Shown here: positions 47,401-55,956 of the stretch, piece after piece | Layout: each line of letters begins with the position of its first letter | Numbering within the stretch: position 1 is the first letter of the stretch | Origin: Endomychus coccineus | Lineage: Eukaryota; Arthropoda; Insecta; Coleoptera; Endomychidae | Assembly: GCA_958510875.1 (NCBI GenBank) | Contig: OY294069.1 | Coordinates: forward strand, 1,674,001 to 1,738,000 | Reading direction: 5' to 3' | Length of the DNA: 64,000 nucleotides | Translations under genes and position numbers: made by a program | Notes under the pieces: generated by a model | What the model saw: only the letters and a program-made list of their open reading frames with translations | Told to the model about the DNA's origin: nothing | Databases searched by the model: none

Positions 47401-48455
47401 CCAGCATCAGTTGCATCTGGGGAACGGTCTTTTTGTAAATTAAATTTTTTTTAAATTATCTGAGATTGACCATGACTCAAAACAGGTTAAGTAAATTGTC
47501 TATTGTTGCAATTGAGCACGAAATATCAGATAGATTGAATACAAAACAATTGATTACAGAGTTTGCAAATATGAAATGGAGGAAAGTTCAATTTCATAGT
47601 TTTATTTTTATTTTTGTATGTTATAGGTATTTCTTTATTATTCCTATAACATCCAAGTATATGAAATGTTATTCGACTGTTCTATAGAATAATTTGTTTA
47701 TTTTTCTAAGAATACATTTTTATTTTGGCTGTAATCTTCGCATGTATCCCAATTATAATCTCGCATGTTAACAAAATCTGCTATTTGCTCCATTGACACC
47801 AGGACGTAGATACGAGGGGCGAAGGAATTTTTTAGGAAAATTTGTTGGTTTGAAATATTGTATTTTATTTCAGTGCTTCTGATTTTGTATTATTTCAAAA
47901 AAAATATTTACATTTACAAACGCAATCAGTAATCACGTCACGTTGATGAATTATTTGTTTGGCTTATCCTGAGACTTACCCACGCACCCAATGTTAACTT
48001 ACGTTTTACTAGTTTCCTAAATGGTACATAATTCATCTTATTTTACATCAACATGAACTAACCGTTTGCGGTAAAAAAAAATTCGCCTGCTGCCCTACGG
48101 GTGAACCCCCCACCCCCTGATCTTAGTATTTCTAGACCAACGCAATACTTCACATTCAGGTATAGGGCGCCACAATCAACTTGGCACGCGAGGGCCTCAT
48201 AACATAGCGGCGGGCCTGTGTAAATTCAACATATTATATATTTTTTGATATTTGAAATGTTAAAATAGTTCATTTCGATAATAAAGTGGTGGAAATGTGG
48301 AAAAACTATTAATTTTCGACGTTTTATAGAAACTGGACGCTATAGAGAAGCTGAAAGAACAACAGGCGCAAGGCAAAACGTTAGAAATAAACCAATTATC
48401 TAAAATAAAAGGGGAAGACGAGTTGTTGAAAGAACTAGAACAACTGCAAGTGTGA
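35407..48455 (+). CDS. eIF2A: Eukaryotic translation initiation factor 2A (complete, 8 coding exons)
   Basis: Non-canonical initiation factor that delivers initiator tRNA to 40S subunits independently of the eIF2 heterotrimer, in the cytoplasm. Exons: 35407-35624, 35682-35900, 35960-36163, 36415-36626, 37840-38267, 43896-44064, 45465-45646, 48330-48455. All phases match, giving 1758 bp and 585 aa, the same length as the human protein. The WD-type beta-propeller covers about residues 1-425, with family motifs LFKYPNFEA, NKSFFQADKV, STEVDKTGGSYYGKQ, CVIYGFMPAKTTVFNLKCEP, LVAGFGNLRGHVETWD and PRLRISNGFKIWHF. The C-terminus is a lysine-rich KQKKKRDAKKAKK stretch, then the SLTGDPEMDKKLRNLKKKLD coiled-coil end (LLKELEQLQV at the terminus). 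The ATG at 35407 is the first in frame. Introns 4-7 have been inflated by transposons. The conserved exons themselves show no disruption. Confidence 0.97.
36973..37760. mobile_element. MITE A copy 4, in eIF2A intron 4
   Basis: 788 bp between TA dinucleotides (36971-36972 and 37761-37762). Left end CAGGGACATCAAAAAGTATC, right end complement CCGGGATATCAAAAAGTATC, followed by a shared TTGGTCAAGGGTGGTTGTGG in inverse orientation. Same family as the three copies in the 16.6-23.4 kb array, but with a shorter interior. Confidence 0.9.
38268..39360. repeat. eIF2A intron 5, left part: imperfect direct repeats
   Basis: Motifs such as GTTCGCAATCCTTCGGTCTT and AACTCCGCAGTC recur at about 38.95-39.3 kb with ATTATTTTCGTATTACACTGGT between them, at roughly 230-bp spacing. 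This looks like a degenerate tandem or LTR-like repeat, with no coding sequence. Confidence 0.5.
39361..39532 (+). repeat. 86-bp perfect-looking tandem duplication
   Basis: Two adjacent copies (39361-39446, 39447-39532) each starting GGTTTAACGGGGGTTTTTAG and ending GCGGTGAAGATCG. Only one base difference was noticed (ATTCC versus ATTCG), so the duplication is recent. Confidence 0.85.
40090..41401. mobile_element. Foldback family F1 member with internal ~150-bp tandem array
   Basis: The right end CCGGTTCACAGCCTGGAC followed by TA (41402-41403) is identical to the right end of the element at 24850-25725, and the adjacent 130 bp match too. Inside, a 147-150 bp unit (AAATCTGGCTTTGGAATCGT, CAGCGACCCAAAAAACCTCC, GTGCAAAATTGGCCAATTTT) is repeated about seven times, with units at about 40247, 40396, 40546, 40696, 40846, 40994 and 41141. 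No clear left terminal repeat was found; the left edge is approximate. Confidence 0.8.
41755..41850 (+). mobile_element. Penelope-type terminal repeat, second family (hammerhead-like core)
   Basis: CTGATGA at 41770-41776, a 6-bp stem II (GGCTAC, loop TTG, GTAGCC) and GAAA at 41793-41796. This is the conserved central part of a hammerhead ribozyme. Stem III is not convincing and stem I does not form next to the core. Related copies are at about 2280, 44790, 45383, 46590 and 47291. Confidence 0.5.
42079..42121 (-). ncRNA. Hammerhead ribozyme in Penelope-like element (copy 1)
   Basis: Minus strand, in order: stem I strand GTCTT, CTGATGA, T, stem II GGTC-GTGA-GACC, GAAA, stem III CG-TA-CG closed by A-U, cleavage triplet GTA, stem I return strand AAGAC. 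Both catalytic boxes are intact and all three helices pair, stem I by 5 bp. Type I hammerheads of this minimal design are known from terminal repeats of Penelope-like elements. Confidence 0.85.
42527..43834 (-). pseudogene. Penelope-like RT + GIY-YIG endonuclease, N-terminally truncated
   Basis: Reverse transcriptase joined to a C-terminal endonuclease, the enzyme pair Penelope-like elements use to nick and copy into DNA. In order: FYVKDSWHFNEFI (about 43790), SLDVVSLFTNIP (motif A, about 43735), GTAMGSPISATIANLVMECL (motif B), FKRYVDDCLMCV (motif C, catalytic YVDD), NINFLDMNI, then the Cys-linked VYKLNCLDCDGTYTGISKQY GIY-YIG core and RMYGHK. The frame from the first in-frame ATG (43738) is open for 403 codons without a stop, notably intact for a relic, but the N-terminal third of the RT is absent. 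Confidence 0.92.
44490..44722 (+). pseudogene. Tc1/mariner-type transposase C-terminal fragment, eIF2A intron 6
   Basis: The plus frame reads WPPRLPDLAPLDFYLRG, the third catalytic Asp region (PPRSPDL.PLDF.LWG) of the IS630-Tc1-mariner superfamily. A stop follows, then MKSLVYATKVDTRDALLDRI. The conserved W of LWG is changed to R. Relic only. Confidence 0.8.
44755..44825 (-). mobile_element. Penelope-type terminal repeat, second family (decayed core)
   Basis: Minus strand GGCTACTTGGTAGCTGAAAG, with the CTGATGA box altered to TTGATAA. Confidence 0.45.
45350..45435 (+). mobile_element. Penelope-type terminal repeat, second family (decayed core)
   Basis: CTGATGA at 45383-45389 is kept, but the GAAA box is AAAA and stem II has mismatches (GACTAC, GCAGCT). 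It lies about 30 bp before eIF2A exon 7 (45465). Confidence 0.45.
46066..46140 (-). pseudogene. tRNA-like sequence (SINE head or tRNA pseudogene)
   Basis: The minus strand has a T-arm/B-box GGGTTCGATCCCC and, 36 bp upstream, an A-box-like TAGCGATAATG. The 3' part ends AGGTGCGG with no matching 5' acceptor strand, so it is not a functional tRNA. Confidence 0.5.
46560..47150 (+). pseudogene. Penelope-like element fragments, second family
   Basis: The plus strand carries VPLSQQNYN near 46640 and, after gaps, a Cys-containing CESCSKCYVGQT-like segment and RCKEHFVHTKKNKGEKSAVA (about 46950-47080). These are the RT C-terminus and GIY-YIG endonuclease of the family seen on the minus strand at 3.1-3.7 kb. 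A decayed terminal hammerhead-like motif (CCGATGA) is at about 46570-46610 on the minus strand. Confidence 0.75.
47270..47365 (+). mobile_element. Penelope-type terminal repeat, second family (hammerhead-like core)
   Basis: CTGATGA at 47291-47297, stem II GGCTAC-TTG-GTAGCT and GAAA at 47314-47317 are intact, as at 41.77 kb. It follows the Penelope coding fragments in the same orientation. Confidence 0.5.
47380..47640 (+). pseudogene. hAT transposase dimerisation-domain fragment
   Basis: Reads LPASVASGERSFCKLNFF, then after frameshifts NRLSKLSIVAIEHEISDRLN. This is the ERSFSKLK...RL..L.I..IE signature of hAT transposases, disrupted by stops. Confidence 0.75.
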
Positions 48456-48504
48456 TTGTTGAATTTGTATAACGTTTATTATATACAGTTTTTTTCCAGG
48501 ATTG

Positions 48505-48510
48505 AATAAA
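48505..48510 (+). promoter_or_regulatory. eIF2A poly(A) signal
   Basis: AATAAA 50 bp after the eIF2A stop codon (48453-48455), in the expected place for a short 3' UTR. Confidence 0.7.
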
Positions 48511-48539
48511 TAATTACTGTTTCATTTACTGTTTAATTT

Positions 48540-48990
48540 ACTTCGACTTACCAGATCCCTACGTATTAACAGACGACACGCTCAAATTGTATGTAGTAAT
48601 TTTACTTTAAATCGATTTTCTTTAACAAAGAATATGTTTCTACGGAGGACCTAACTGATGGAAGCGTTACGCGAGAACCGTTAAGTGAATCCGTAAGAGG
48701 TCTAATTGGCCGAGACCACCAATAGGCTCCTCCTCTTATACCAGCGCCGACTACTCGAAGTGGTATTTGCAAAAGACACATGGATAACATAGACACGAAA
48801 CATTATGTAACATATCATAAGCCACTCTTTAGTATAACAATAAAAGTTTATTAAATATGATTAGGTTTTCATTTTAGATCACATTGTAATTCTGATTCAA
48901 CCTTGCTCAGAATTAACAATTTATTATTTTTTATTTGTTAGGAAAAAAGAACATCAAACATGTTCTATGTTATTCGTTTTTATCTAATAA
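48540..48990. other. No gene seen; possible LTR-like fragment
   Basis: On the minus strand TATAAGAGGAGGAGCC at about 48730 resembles an LTR promoter box, and composition shifts to GC-richer around it. No paired terminal repeat was found. Confidence 0.25.
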
Positions 48991-48993
48991 AAA

Positions 48994-50220
48994 CTACATT
49001 TTTTTTCGTAGAGGAGGGAAAATCTTGCATAGACGTCTCGATGGCCTGTGCCGCGAGTTTGCCGGATTCTTACCAACTAAAATCATGTTACCTTGGACTT
49101 TTGTCCCGACTATTCGAGCATCTGTACTTTTTTCGGTCTTGGTGCCTACGGTAAACCATACGGAATCCTCTGGTATCATATGAAGATTGCCCGCAGCGTT
49201 CTCCCGCCCATTCAAGGTATGACTCGTGAATGGTACGGAAGTGCTGGGAACCTTGATCTCATCTCCAATGATCCAGGTGATTCAGCAATTCAAGAATGCT
49301 AGGGTCTTTCCTTGTCCAATAAGATCGAAGCGATAAGCTTATGGCTTCTGCCTGGACGGCGAGGTGCAGTGGCATCAACCCCAACAGCTTTTCCATCGCA
49401 GCCATTTGGGTGATCCACTTTGCACGCCAGCCTCTCAACTCTGTTCAAGGAATGATGGGATACTTTTGTTTTTGGCCACCACACGATTGCGGCTTTTGTT
49501 ACAATGGGTCTCTATGGTGGTGTACATCCAGTGCACAGCGTGAGGTTCTTCAGACTGTACGACGACAGGTCCACAGGGCCCTTATCGCTTTATTAGTGGT
49601 TTTCTTCTGATGCTTTCCAAAGGTCAGGCTTTTATCTAGGCTTCCCCCAAGGTACTTCCTCGCGCTTTCTTAATAGCGTTGTTATACGCAGTCAGTGCCA
49701 AGCAATATTCATCCCAGTACAAGCTGATTGACTTGGCTTTGTTGAACCTCATTGCGGACAGTTCTGAACTCCACCAGGGGGCACAGCTTCCCTGTCTTTT
49801 CGCTTTCATTGGGCACTAGGTTTCGAAGGCTGTTTTTATGGCTGAGGTAACAGTTGTTACCATTATGTTCTCATCTCCTGCACTGTAGGTGCCTTCGTTG
49901 GGCAGTTCCCAAGGGCCTCTTATAGTTTCCCGCGATAGGAGTTCCACTTGGTGACCCTTGGGTTTCTGTACTCTGTAAGCAGTCCCTCTGTCGATCCGAT
50001 TGTGTATCGTATGTACATGTGGTCAAATAAATTTGGTTCCTCCGCCACAAGCCAGTTATGCACTAGGCCATTTATGCGCCATGTACATACCGTGATGTCG
50101 ATGAACTCCATTCTCACATTTGTCACAAGGGTCTGTTTGTTGCCCTGGTTGCACACCTCTGTAGGTTGTGAGCGAACAGGAATACTAACAATGCTTCACC
50201 TGGTTTGTTAATGTATCTGG
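48994..50220 (-). pseudogene. Non-LTR retrotransposon relic: EN end, RT, RNase H (family B-like)
   Basis: Minus-strand frames, in order: endonuclease C-terminus (EFIDITVCTWRINGLVHNWL, EEPNLFDHMYIRY, YRNPRVTKWNSY) at 50156-49930; the EN-RT linker (CAPWWSSELSAMRFNKAK) near 49760; RT connection (GGSLDKSLTFGKHQ near 49650, WWPKTKVSHHSLNRVERLAC near 49470, then AAMEKLLGLMPLHLAVQAEA); and an RNase H start (EDSVWFTVGTKTEKST) near 49170. The RT palm is missing between linker and connection, so there was a large internal deletion. EN-RT-RNase H order is that of I/Jockey-related clades. Confidence 0.85.
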
Positions 50221-50248
50221 TCCCCCATCCTGAGTGGTGTGCATTGGC

Positions 50249-53215
50249 GCAATGAAATAGTTTTTCGATGTCCCAATTCCTTATTGAATATTAAATACAG
50301 AAGTAAATTGTTAACACGATAAATAATGATTGTGTATTCCATTATCAAGAGTTAATATTTCTATATTTCAGTAGAGTAAAGTAGGCAACTATAGATACAC
50401 GTTAGCTGTATTTTAAGTTGCAGAAATAATTGACGCCACTTACATGAAAAGTTATTACCCAAACTAGCAATGAGATAGTTTTTCGATGTCACATTTCCTT
50501 ATTGAAAATTGAATACAGAAGTGAATAGTTAAGACGACAAATAATGATTGTGCATTCCATTATCAATAATAGATATTTTGATATTCCAATGGAGAGGAGT
50601 AAGTAACTATTGATACATGTTAGCTGTATTTTGGGTTGCAGGAATAGTTAAAGCTACTTACATGCTACTTACATGAACAGTTAATACCCAAACTAGCAAT
50701 GAAATAGTATTTCGATGTCACAATTCCTCATTTATATTGAATACAGATGTAAATTGTTAAGATTATAAATGATGATTGTGTATTTTCATTATTAATAATA
50801 GATATTTTGATATTTCATTAGAGAGGAGTAAGCAACTATAGATACATCTTAGCTGTATCCTGGGTTGCAGAAATAATTGACACTATCACATGTAAATTTA
50901 TTACCCAAACTAGCATTGAGATAGTTTTTTCATGTTACAATTTCATATTGAAAATTGAATACAGAAGTAAATCGTTGAGACTATAAATAATGATTGTGTA
51001 TTCCATTATCAAGAGTTAATATTTCAATATTTAAGTAGAGTGGAGTAGGCAACTATAGATACACGTTAGCTGTATTTTGAGTTGTAGAAATAATTGAGGG
51101 CACTTACATGAAAAGTTATTACCCAAACTAGCAATGAGATATTTCGATTTGACATTTCCTTATTGAAAATTGAATACAGAAGTAAATTGTTAAGATGATA
51201 AATAATGATTGTGTATTCCATTATCAATAATTAATATTTCGATATTTCAGTAGAGTGGAGTAGGCAACTATAGATACACGTTAGCTGTATTTTGAGTTGC
51301 AGAAATAATTGACGCCACTTACATGAAAAGTTATTACCCAAACTAGCAATGAGATAGTTTTTCGATGTCGCATTTCCTTATTGAAAATTGAATACAGAAG
51401 TAAATTGTTAAGACGATAAATAATGATTATGTATTCCATTATCAAGAGTTAATATTTCAGTAGAGTGGAGTAGGCAACTATAGATACACGTTAGCTGTAT
51501 TTTGAGTTGCAGAAATAATTGTGCTACTTACATGAAAAGTTATTACTCAAACTAACAATGAGATAATTTTTCGATGTCACATTTCCTTATTGAAAATTGA
51601 ATACAGAAGTAAATTGTTAAGACGATAAATAATGATTGTGTATTCCATTATCAAGAGTTAATATTTCTATATTTCAGTAGAGTAAAGTAGGCAACTATAG
51701 ATACACGTTAGCTGTATTTTAAGTTGCAGAAATAATTGACGCCACTTACATGAAAAGTTATTACCCAAACTAGCAATGAGATAGTTTTTCGATGTCACAT
51801 TTCCTTATTGATAATTGAATACAGAAGTGAATAGTTAAGACGACAAATAATGATTGTGCATTCCATTATCAATAATAGATATTTTGATATTCCAATGGAG
51901 AGGAGTAAGTAACTATTGATACATGTTAGCTGTATTTTGGGTTGCAGGAATAGTTAAAGCTACTTACATGCTACTTACATGAACAGTTAATACCCAAACT
52001 AGCAATGAAATAGTATTTCGATGTCACAATTCCTCATTTATATTGAATACAGATGTAAATTGTTAAGATTATAAATGATGATTGTGTATTTTCATTATTA
52101 ATAATAGATATTTTGATATTTCATTAGAGAGGAGTAAGCAACTATAGATACATCTTAGCTGTATCCTGGGTTGCAGAAATAATTGACACTATCACATGTA
52201 AATTTATTACCCAAACTAGCATTGAGATAGTTTTTTCATGTTACAATTTCATATTGAAAATTGAATACAGAAGTAAATCGTTGAGACTATAAATAATGAT
52301 TGTGTATTCCATTATCAAGAGTTAATATTTCAATATTTAAGTAGAGTGGAGTAGGCAACTATAGATACACGTTAGCTGTATTTTGAGTTGTAGAAATAAT
52401 TGACGGCACTTACATGAAAAGTTATTACCCAAACTAGCAATGAGATATTTCGATTTGACATTTCCTTATTGAAAATTGAATACAGAAGTAAATTGTTAAG
52501 ATGATAAATAATGATTGTGTATTCCATTATCAATAATTAATATTTCGATATTTCAGTAGAGTGGAGTAGGCAACTATAGATACACGTTAGCTGTATTTTG
52601 AGTTGCAGAAATAATTGACGCCACTTACATGAAAAGTTATTACCCAAACTAGCAATGAGATAGTTTTTCGATGTCGCATTTCCTTATTGAAAATTGAATA
52701 CAGAAGTAAATTGTTAAGACGATAAATAATGATTATGTATTCCATTATCAAGAGTTAATATTTCAGTAGAGTGGAGTAGGCAACTATAGATACACGTTAG
52801 CTGTATTTTGAGTTGCAGAAATAATTGTGCTACTTACATGAAAAGTTATTACTCAAACTAACAATGAGATAATTTTTCGATGTCACATTTCCTTATTGAA
52901 AATTGAATACAGAAGTAAATTGTTAAGACGATAAATAATGATTGTGTATTCCATTATCAAGAGTTAATATTTCAGTAGAGTGGAGTAGACAACTATAGAT
53001 ACACGTTAGCTGTATTTTGAGTTGCAGAAATAATTGTGCTACTTACATGAAAAGTTATTACTCAAACTAACAATTAGATAATTTTTCGATGTCACATTTC
53101 CTTATTGAAAATTGAATACAGAAGTAAATTGTTAAGACGATAAATAATGATTGTGTATTCCATTATCAATAATTAAGATTTCGATATTTCAGTAGAGTGG
53201 AGTAGGCAACTATAG
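50249..53215 (+). repeat. 218-bp satellite, 14 units, with exact 1306-bp higher-order period
   Basis: Units start at 50249, 50467, 50696, 50913, 51131, 51346, 51555, 51773, 52002, 52219, 52437, 52652, 52861 and 53070 (last one partial), each beginning near (G/A)CAATGAGATA. Typical motifs are ATAAATAATGATTGTGTATT and GATACACGTTAGCTGTATTT. Every unit n matches unit n+6 at exactly 1306 bp, including unit-specific variants (for example TACATGCTACTTACATGAAC in units 1 and 7). The array ends at 53215 inside a unit. Confidence 0.93.
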
Positions 53216-53309
53216 ATATACAGACTTTGTGTTCATATATTATAAGAATATTGCTAATATAAGCTTTGGATTCTGAATACAGTTAATATACTTGAAACAT
53301 TAATGTGTT

Positions 53310-53512
53310 ACAATTTCGATTATTCGTGTTTCTGTTCGTTTCGATGACGTGGGTATTTTTAATTGAAATGATAAGGACGCCTTGTGGTGATACAATTAGT
53401 TTTAAGAAATCCTGTTGTAGACATAATACGTCTTCTGATGATGGTCGTGAGGCATAAACGTAATGTTAGTGTGACCTATTTTCCGAGAATTTATATATAA
53501 TAACTTGTTACT
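53310..53512 (+). mobile_element. Penelope-like terminal fragment with broken hammerhead
   Basis: Contains CGTCTT-CTGATGA (53429-53441) and GGTCGTGA, but then GGCATAAACG in place of GACCGAAACG, so stem II and the GAAA box are lost. It is followed by GTGTGACCTATTTTCCGAGA, the shared outer end of the family. Confidence 0.75.
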
Positions 53513-53514
53513 AG

Positions 53515-55140
53515 ATGTAGGGAAAAAGCTTAGTGTCGAGAGACATAAGAATACAATATACCATTCCTCAAATGCGTGAATTGAAAATAAATAGCTATAT
53601 GTAATATGCTCTACTTAGTGACAGCTTTAAAAGTGAAATTCTCTTAATAGCAATAGTCTGGTAAGGTATTAAAACCACTGTTCTACTTTTATAGATATCG
53701 AATAAATAAAATTCCCTCATTATTCGCTCGATTCCGGTTTAGTTCCCAATAAAGCTTGGGATTTCGAGGTTCTGAGATACTCCGCAAGAGTTCGTATGTC
53801 TTGCGTTGGCGGTGCTCCCGTCTGATGAACCAACAGGAGGTTTTGCTTCCTTGCTCCTATTACGATCTTTAGTTCACTTATAATGAATCTAGGGTGGAAT
53901 AATGAAACATTCATCTCCTTAATTTAATAATTTATTAGAAAAATTTAACAATAAAATAAAATTACAAGAGACAAAAACTAATGTGCAGTTAAATATTCGT
54001 TAGATCGACACAGTAATATGTACAATCGTGTCATCAGCCTTGCAATATACAGGATCCGGTAACGTTCTGAACACGCAAAAAGTGTCCGTTTCATCGTAGA
54101 TGAACTGCAAAAACAATCCACTTCGAATTTGTGCCACGAGATGGAAAAAATAAAAGCAATAACCATCAATTTTGACGTTAACCACTCCAACAAAATGGCG
54201 GACGGCTGGTTTTTCGTTTACCTAATTCATATTGAATGAAAGTTGCTCCAGATTTACCAGATCCTGCGTTCATATTCTTATAATTTACGCCTAAATTCGC
54301 TAAAATGTACGTATTACATAATAATCCAGTCTTGATACAATACTTATTTCGTGCGACACGCTAAATGTGACTCGAGTTTACAATCAGTTACACAGAATTA
54401 TATGAATACAGACAATAAACGTTCTATTTTATCTATTACGTAGATTATTGGAAGAAGTTGCATGGTCACATCGGCAGCAGTCGCTTCCTCAATTTTATCT
54501 CTTGTATCGAAACCACATTGAACATGTAAATTAAAGCAATTCATACATATAGTTAACCGGAAGTTCCCATTCAGCTCATTTGGACCAAAACTGGGTCTTC
54601 GGAGTACCGCATTTTTACTGGACACTTCGCTTTTCCTTATACGTGTGGTCCTTCGAGCCGTATGAAATTACATAAAATAATAGTCCTAGCACATTAATTT
54701 CACTTTACTAAACTGTTGAGCTTTTTATTGAATTTGCTTTTGAATTGAAACCTAATTGATAGTAATTGAAATATTTTGTTTGTAATATTTCGCATTTGAA
54801 TTCAGTGCCGTTAAGTAAATAATAAATGTGACCAGGAGTTGTGTTTCTTCAGTTTGCCTTGTTGACGTCTTAAACATATGATCGAATCTACTATAGCCGC
54901 TGAGATATCATGAAGAGCTCAGCAGCGAAAGGGGACACATTTAGATCTTTTAGGGAGCACTGAGCAAGCACCACCAACATAATGCAATACAACCCTGAGG
55001 AAAGCATTCACGAAATTGTAATTTACATGTAGAATGTGGTCAGTTTTGAATATTCTTTAGTGTTTATGGAACTTCAGGCGTACCATCTATCTTAGTTTAA
55101 TAAGATCTAAAACGCATTCAAGATATTCAAATAACATGTG
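53515..55140. other. Unassigned; open minus frames without recognisable family
   Basis: On the minus strand, 54185-54000 encodes NVKIDGYCFYFFHLVAQIRS and continues for 58 residues after a possible acceptor (AACCAG) to a stop. 53914-53720 encodes a 64-residue frame with LVHQTGAPPTQDIRTLAEYL. 54625-54398 encodes NGNFRLTICMNCFNLHVQCG. They look more protein-like than random AT-rich DNA but are in different frames with no clear splice connection. TGTGGTCCTTCGAGCCGTAT near 54640 recurs at 56596, so part of the stretch is repetitive, probably an old transposon. Confidence 0.3.
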
Positions 55141-55194
55141 TCATATATAAATTCTCGAAAAATAGGTCACACTAACACATATACTAATTTTTTT

Positions 55195-55238
55195 CGTCTT
55201 TACGTACGTTTCGGTCTCACGACCATCATCAGAAGACG
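55195..55238 (-). ncRNA. Hammerhead ribozyme in Penelope-like element (copy 2)
   Basis: Minus strand: stem I CGTCTT, CTGATGA, T, GGTC-GTGA-GACC stem II, GAAA, CG-TA-CG stem III, cleavage triplet GTA, return strand AAGACG. Stem I is 6 perfect base pairs. All catalytic positions are intact. Confidence 0.88.
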
Positions 55239-55275
55239 TATCAATGTCTACCACGTCGCCGAAACGAATAGAAAC

Positions 55276-55430
55276 ACGAGATGGAAAAATAAAAACATCG
55301 TGGTTTACTAAAGAAGTTTGGTCTCAACGATATCTTCACTGTAATTCAGTTGCACCAACAAGTTATCGAAGAAGTGTTATAAACAGCCTTACAGATCGCG
55401 CTGTTAAATTGTCCCACCCCAGAGGACCGT
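55276..55430 (+). pseudogene. Penelope RT fragment between the inverted ribozymes
   Basis: Reads DGKIKTSWFTKEVWSQRYLH, then VINSLTDRAVKLSH, nearly identical to residues of the element at 42.5-43.8 kb (DGKIKTSWFTKEVWSQRYLH, VINSLTDRAIKLSH). About 50 codons, no catalytic motif. Confidence 0.88.
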
Positions 55431-55536
55431 TATGTCCCCTGGGTGTCAAAACAGAACTCAACGACTATCTTTAATTATAACGCTTTGAAAATTTTCAGCC
55501 TGATTAGTTTCAAGAAATTCCTTCTAGACATTGATA

Positions 55537-55580
55537 CGTCTTCTGATGACGGTCGTGAGACCGAAACGTACGTAAAGACG
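55537..55580 (+). ncRNA. Hammerhead ribozyme in Penelope-like element (copy 3)
   Basis: Plus strand: CGTCTT (55537-55542), CTGATGA (55543-55549), C, GGTC-GTGA-GACC (55551-55562), GAAA (55563-55566), stem III CG-TA-CG with closing A-U, predicted cleavage after A55574 (GTA), AAGACG (55575-55580). Stem I is 6 bp and perfectly paired. Differs from the other intact copies in stem II's first unpaired base (C for T). Confidence 0.88.
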
Positions 55581-55956
55581 AAAATAATAAGCATATGTGT
55601 TAGTGTGACCAATTTCCCTAGAATTCATACGTGGGTCCATAATCAATCTCAAATATGATGATAATATATCACAGATTTTTCTAAATCAAAAAATAACATA
55701 AGCTAATCCTTTGTTATGAAATAGTACCGAATGTTACAAGTGTTTTATGATATGATTATGATACGAGATAAAGTGAATCAACAGGAAGTGTCAACATCTC
55801 TATTGATTACAAAATTATTAAAAAACATCGGTAACTTCATGTCAGATGCACCTAATTCTATATCACTATGTTCGATAAATATCTATATTTATAAATATGT
55901 ATTTAGTTAAGTATCTCCCGCTATCATGGAAGAAATATCAAAATACCGTTGTTGAT

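Larger units (their letters stand above)
45787..48218 (+). mobile_element. hAT-like element, degenerate, in eIF2A intron 7
   Basis: The left end CAGGCCCGGCGTAAGCGGGT and the complement of the right end (CAGGCCCGCCGCTATG) are similar inverted termini. A hAT dimerisation motif lies inside at 47380-47640. Flanking 8-mers (TCTGTGAA, TGTAAATT) do not match, so either the target duplication has decayed or the ends belong to different insertions. Penelope fragments (46.56-47.35 kb) lie nested within. Confidence 0.55.
55147..55625. mobile_element. Penelope-like remnant with two inverted hammerhead-bearing ends
   Basis: The left end (minus-oriented hammerhead, 55195-55238) and right end (plus-oriented hammerhead, 55537-55580) are inverted copies, both flanked outward by GTCACACTAACACATAT-type sequence. 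Between them lies an RT fragment. The inverted arrangement may reflect head-to-head insertion or rearranged tandem Penelope copies. Confidence 0.85.

Noticed and set aside
50249..53215. CRISPR array
   Set aside because: Units are 218-bp satellite monomers without short repeats and unique spacers, in eukaryotic DNA.
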